Below are positions 5,992 through 6,875 of a stretch of DNA of 6,875 bases, in pieces. Origin of the DNA: Xanthobacteraceae bacterium (GTDB lineage Bacteria > Pseudomonadota > Alphaproteobacteria > Rhizobiales > Xanthobacteraceae); assembly GCA_030043335.1 (NCBI GenBank), contig JASHXX010000049.1, forward strand, positions 1 to 6,875. Direction: 5' to 3'. The first letter of the stretch is position 1, and the number at the start of each line of letters is the position of its first letter. A model generated the notes under the pieces. The model ran no database searches. It was not told where the DNA came from and was given only the letters and a program-made list of their open reading frames with translations. The position numbers and the translations under genes were made by a program.

Positions 5992-6029
5992 TGCATGAAG
6001 CGAGGCGGCGGCGCGCATGCGGCGCGCAA

Positions 6030-6875
6030 TCAGGTCGGCATGTTCATCTTGCAGCCGGTGTCCTCAACCGACTGCGCGATGCTGTCGCCGGAGACGACAT
6101 TGCCCACCTTGAACAGATTTTCCGGATCGCCGTCGCCGGTGTGGAGCAATTCGCCGATGAACGACGACAGCATCAGCTGATGATCGCCGCCGCGGAAATA
6201 GACCTTGTTCGGCTGCAGTTTGACTTCCGGCGGCAGCTCCATGTCGGCGAGCGCGTTGGCGACCGCCTTGGCCTCCATCGTCTTTGCCTTCTCGCAGGCG
6301 AGCGCATAGGCGTGGATGGTGACGTAGCCAAACCAGGTGCGTGCGGTCGGCACCTTGCCGTCGCTGCGTTTGCGCACGTCGGCAACGAACTTGTCGAGGC
6401 CCGGAACGGCGGCCTGCGTCCAATACCACTCGAACATCCAGATGCCGATCCGCGACTCCGGCGGCATCGCGTTGACGGTTTCCAGTTCCTGCAGGATGCC
6501 GGCGACGTGGATCTGCTTGTCGATGCCGAACTGCGAAATCTGCTTGAGGCAATTGACCGCGTCGCCGCCGGCGACCAGCACGATCAGCACGTCGGGATTG
6601 GCGGAACGCGCCTTGATCAGATAGGCGGAGAAATCGGTGGTGCCGAGCGGCGTGAGCTCGTTGCCGGTGATGATGCCGCCGAGCTCCTTCAGATTGGCCT
6701 CGCAGCCTTCATAGACGGTGTGGCCGTAGGCGTAGTCCGGGGTGATGAAGTGCCATTTCTTGCCGTAGGTTTTGAACAAGAGGCCGCACACCGCGTTCGC
6801 CTCCATGCGGGTGGTGTTGCAGACCCGGAAAACGTTCCATTTGCAGTTGACCCCGGTGATGCCGTCGGTATGGCC
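6030..6875 (-). CDS. HAAT-family ABC transporter solute-binding protein 2, C-terminal part (5' end outside window)
   Basis: 281 codons of a second LivJ/LivK-type binding protein, ending MNMPT-stop at 6030. The frame stays open to the right edge, so the signal peptide and about 140 N-terminal residues are missing. The visible part begins GHTDGITGVNCKWNVFRVCN and aligns with SBP1 residue 141 onward with one single-residue gap and about 47 differences by hand count (about 83% identity). It shares all six Cys and adds a seventh (MEANAVCGLL; Ser in SBP1). Many substitutions are conservative (V/I, D/E, K/T), but a small cluster falls in the segment VLVAGGDAVNC (SBP1: VLVQGNDMVNC) and in ILQELETVN (SBP1: TQQELEPVE). 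That could reflect a shifted ligand range. A GCGCGC-5 nt-GCGCGC hairpin (6011-6027) lies just after the stop, with no T-run, so transcription probably continues into SBP1. Confidence 0.92.
   Translation of the reverse strand, partial: GHTDGITGVNCKWNVFRVCNTTRMEANAVCGLLFKTYGKKWHFITPDYAYGHTVYEGCEANLKELGGIITGNELTPLGTTDFSAYLIKARSANPDVLIVLVAGGDAVNCLKQISQFGIDKQIHVAGILQELETVNAMPPESRIGIWMFEWYWTQAAVPGLDKFVADVRKRSDGKVPTARTWFGYVTIHAYALACEKAKTMEAKAVANALADMELPPEVKLQPNKVYFRGGDHQLMLSSFIGELLHTGDGDPENLFKVGNVVSGDSIAQSVEDTGCKMNMPT

Noticed and set aside
4523..5998. A 491-codon open frame on the plus strand opposite SBP1
   Set aside because: It is antisense to a gene with clear family motifs, signal peptide and Shine-Dalgarno; long mirror frames are common in GC-rich DNA, and its composition (Ala/Gly/Arg/Asp/Leu repeats) is typical of such shadows.
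1..6875. CRISPR array, insertion sequence, tRNA or rRNA
   Set aside because: No regular repeats with spacers, no transposase-like frame or terminal inverted repeats, and no tRNA cloverleaf or rRNA-like sequence was seen on reading both strands.

Overview
The window is about 6.9 kb of high-GC DNA. Its core is a branched-chain amino acid/amide-type (HAAT family) ABC importer operon on the minus strand. The GC-rich codon use, the Tat-type signal on a solute-binding protein, and the style of the lipoprotein and Liv proteins suggest an alphaproteobacterium of the Hyphomicrobiales (Bradyrhizobium / Rhodopseudomonas / Pseudolabrys-like). This placement is inference from protein character only; no search was run.

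Layout, left to right. (1) 1-72, minus: the first 24 codons of a VOC (glyoxalase/dioxygenase-fold) gene with a strong Shine-Dalgarno, running off the left edge. (2) 73-575: a gene-poor, locally AT-richer stretch. It has a clear Rho-independent terminator on the minus strand (120-150), upstream of the VOC gene, and an open frame with a haem-like CXXCH motif that may be a remnant or chance. (3) 576-1175, plus: a small secreted lipoprotein of unknown function. Its lipobox is convincing but its start is uncertain. (4) 1187-6875, minus: SBP2 (partial), SBP1, livH, livM, livG, livF, in transcription order.

How the operon works. Two closely related periplasmic solute-binding proteins (about 83% identical by hand alignment over the shared part) would feed one membrane channel (LivH + LivM), driven by the ATPases LivG and LivF. 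livH-livM and livM-livG overlap by GTGA. livG and livF are bridged by a 15-codon mini-ORF that overlaps each neighbour by ATGA. A long stem-loop followed by a T-rich run lies between SBP1 and livH. It looks like a leaky terminator or mRNA-stabilising element that would keep binding protein in excess over permease.

The transporter itself is ordinary. I see no clearly new biological system. The points worth a second look are the livG/livF junction (mini-ORF plus partial duplication), the tandem binding-protein duplication with its diverged 3' flanks, the cysteine-rich Tat-exported binding proteins, the terminator-bearing leader before the VOC gene, and the confused reading frame at the lipoprotein N-terminus.
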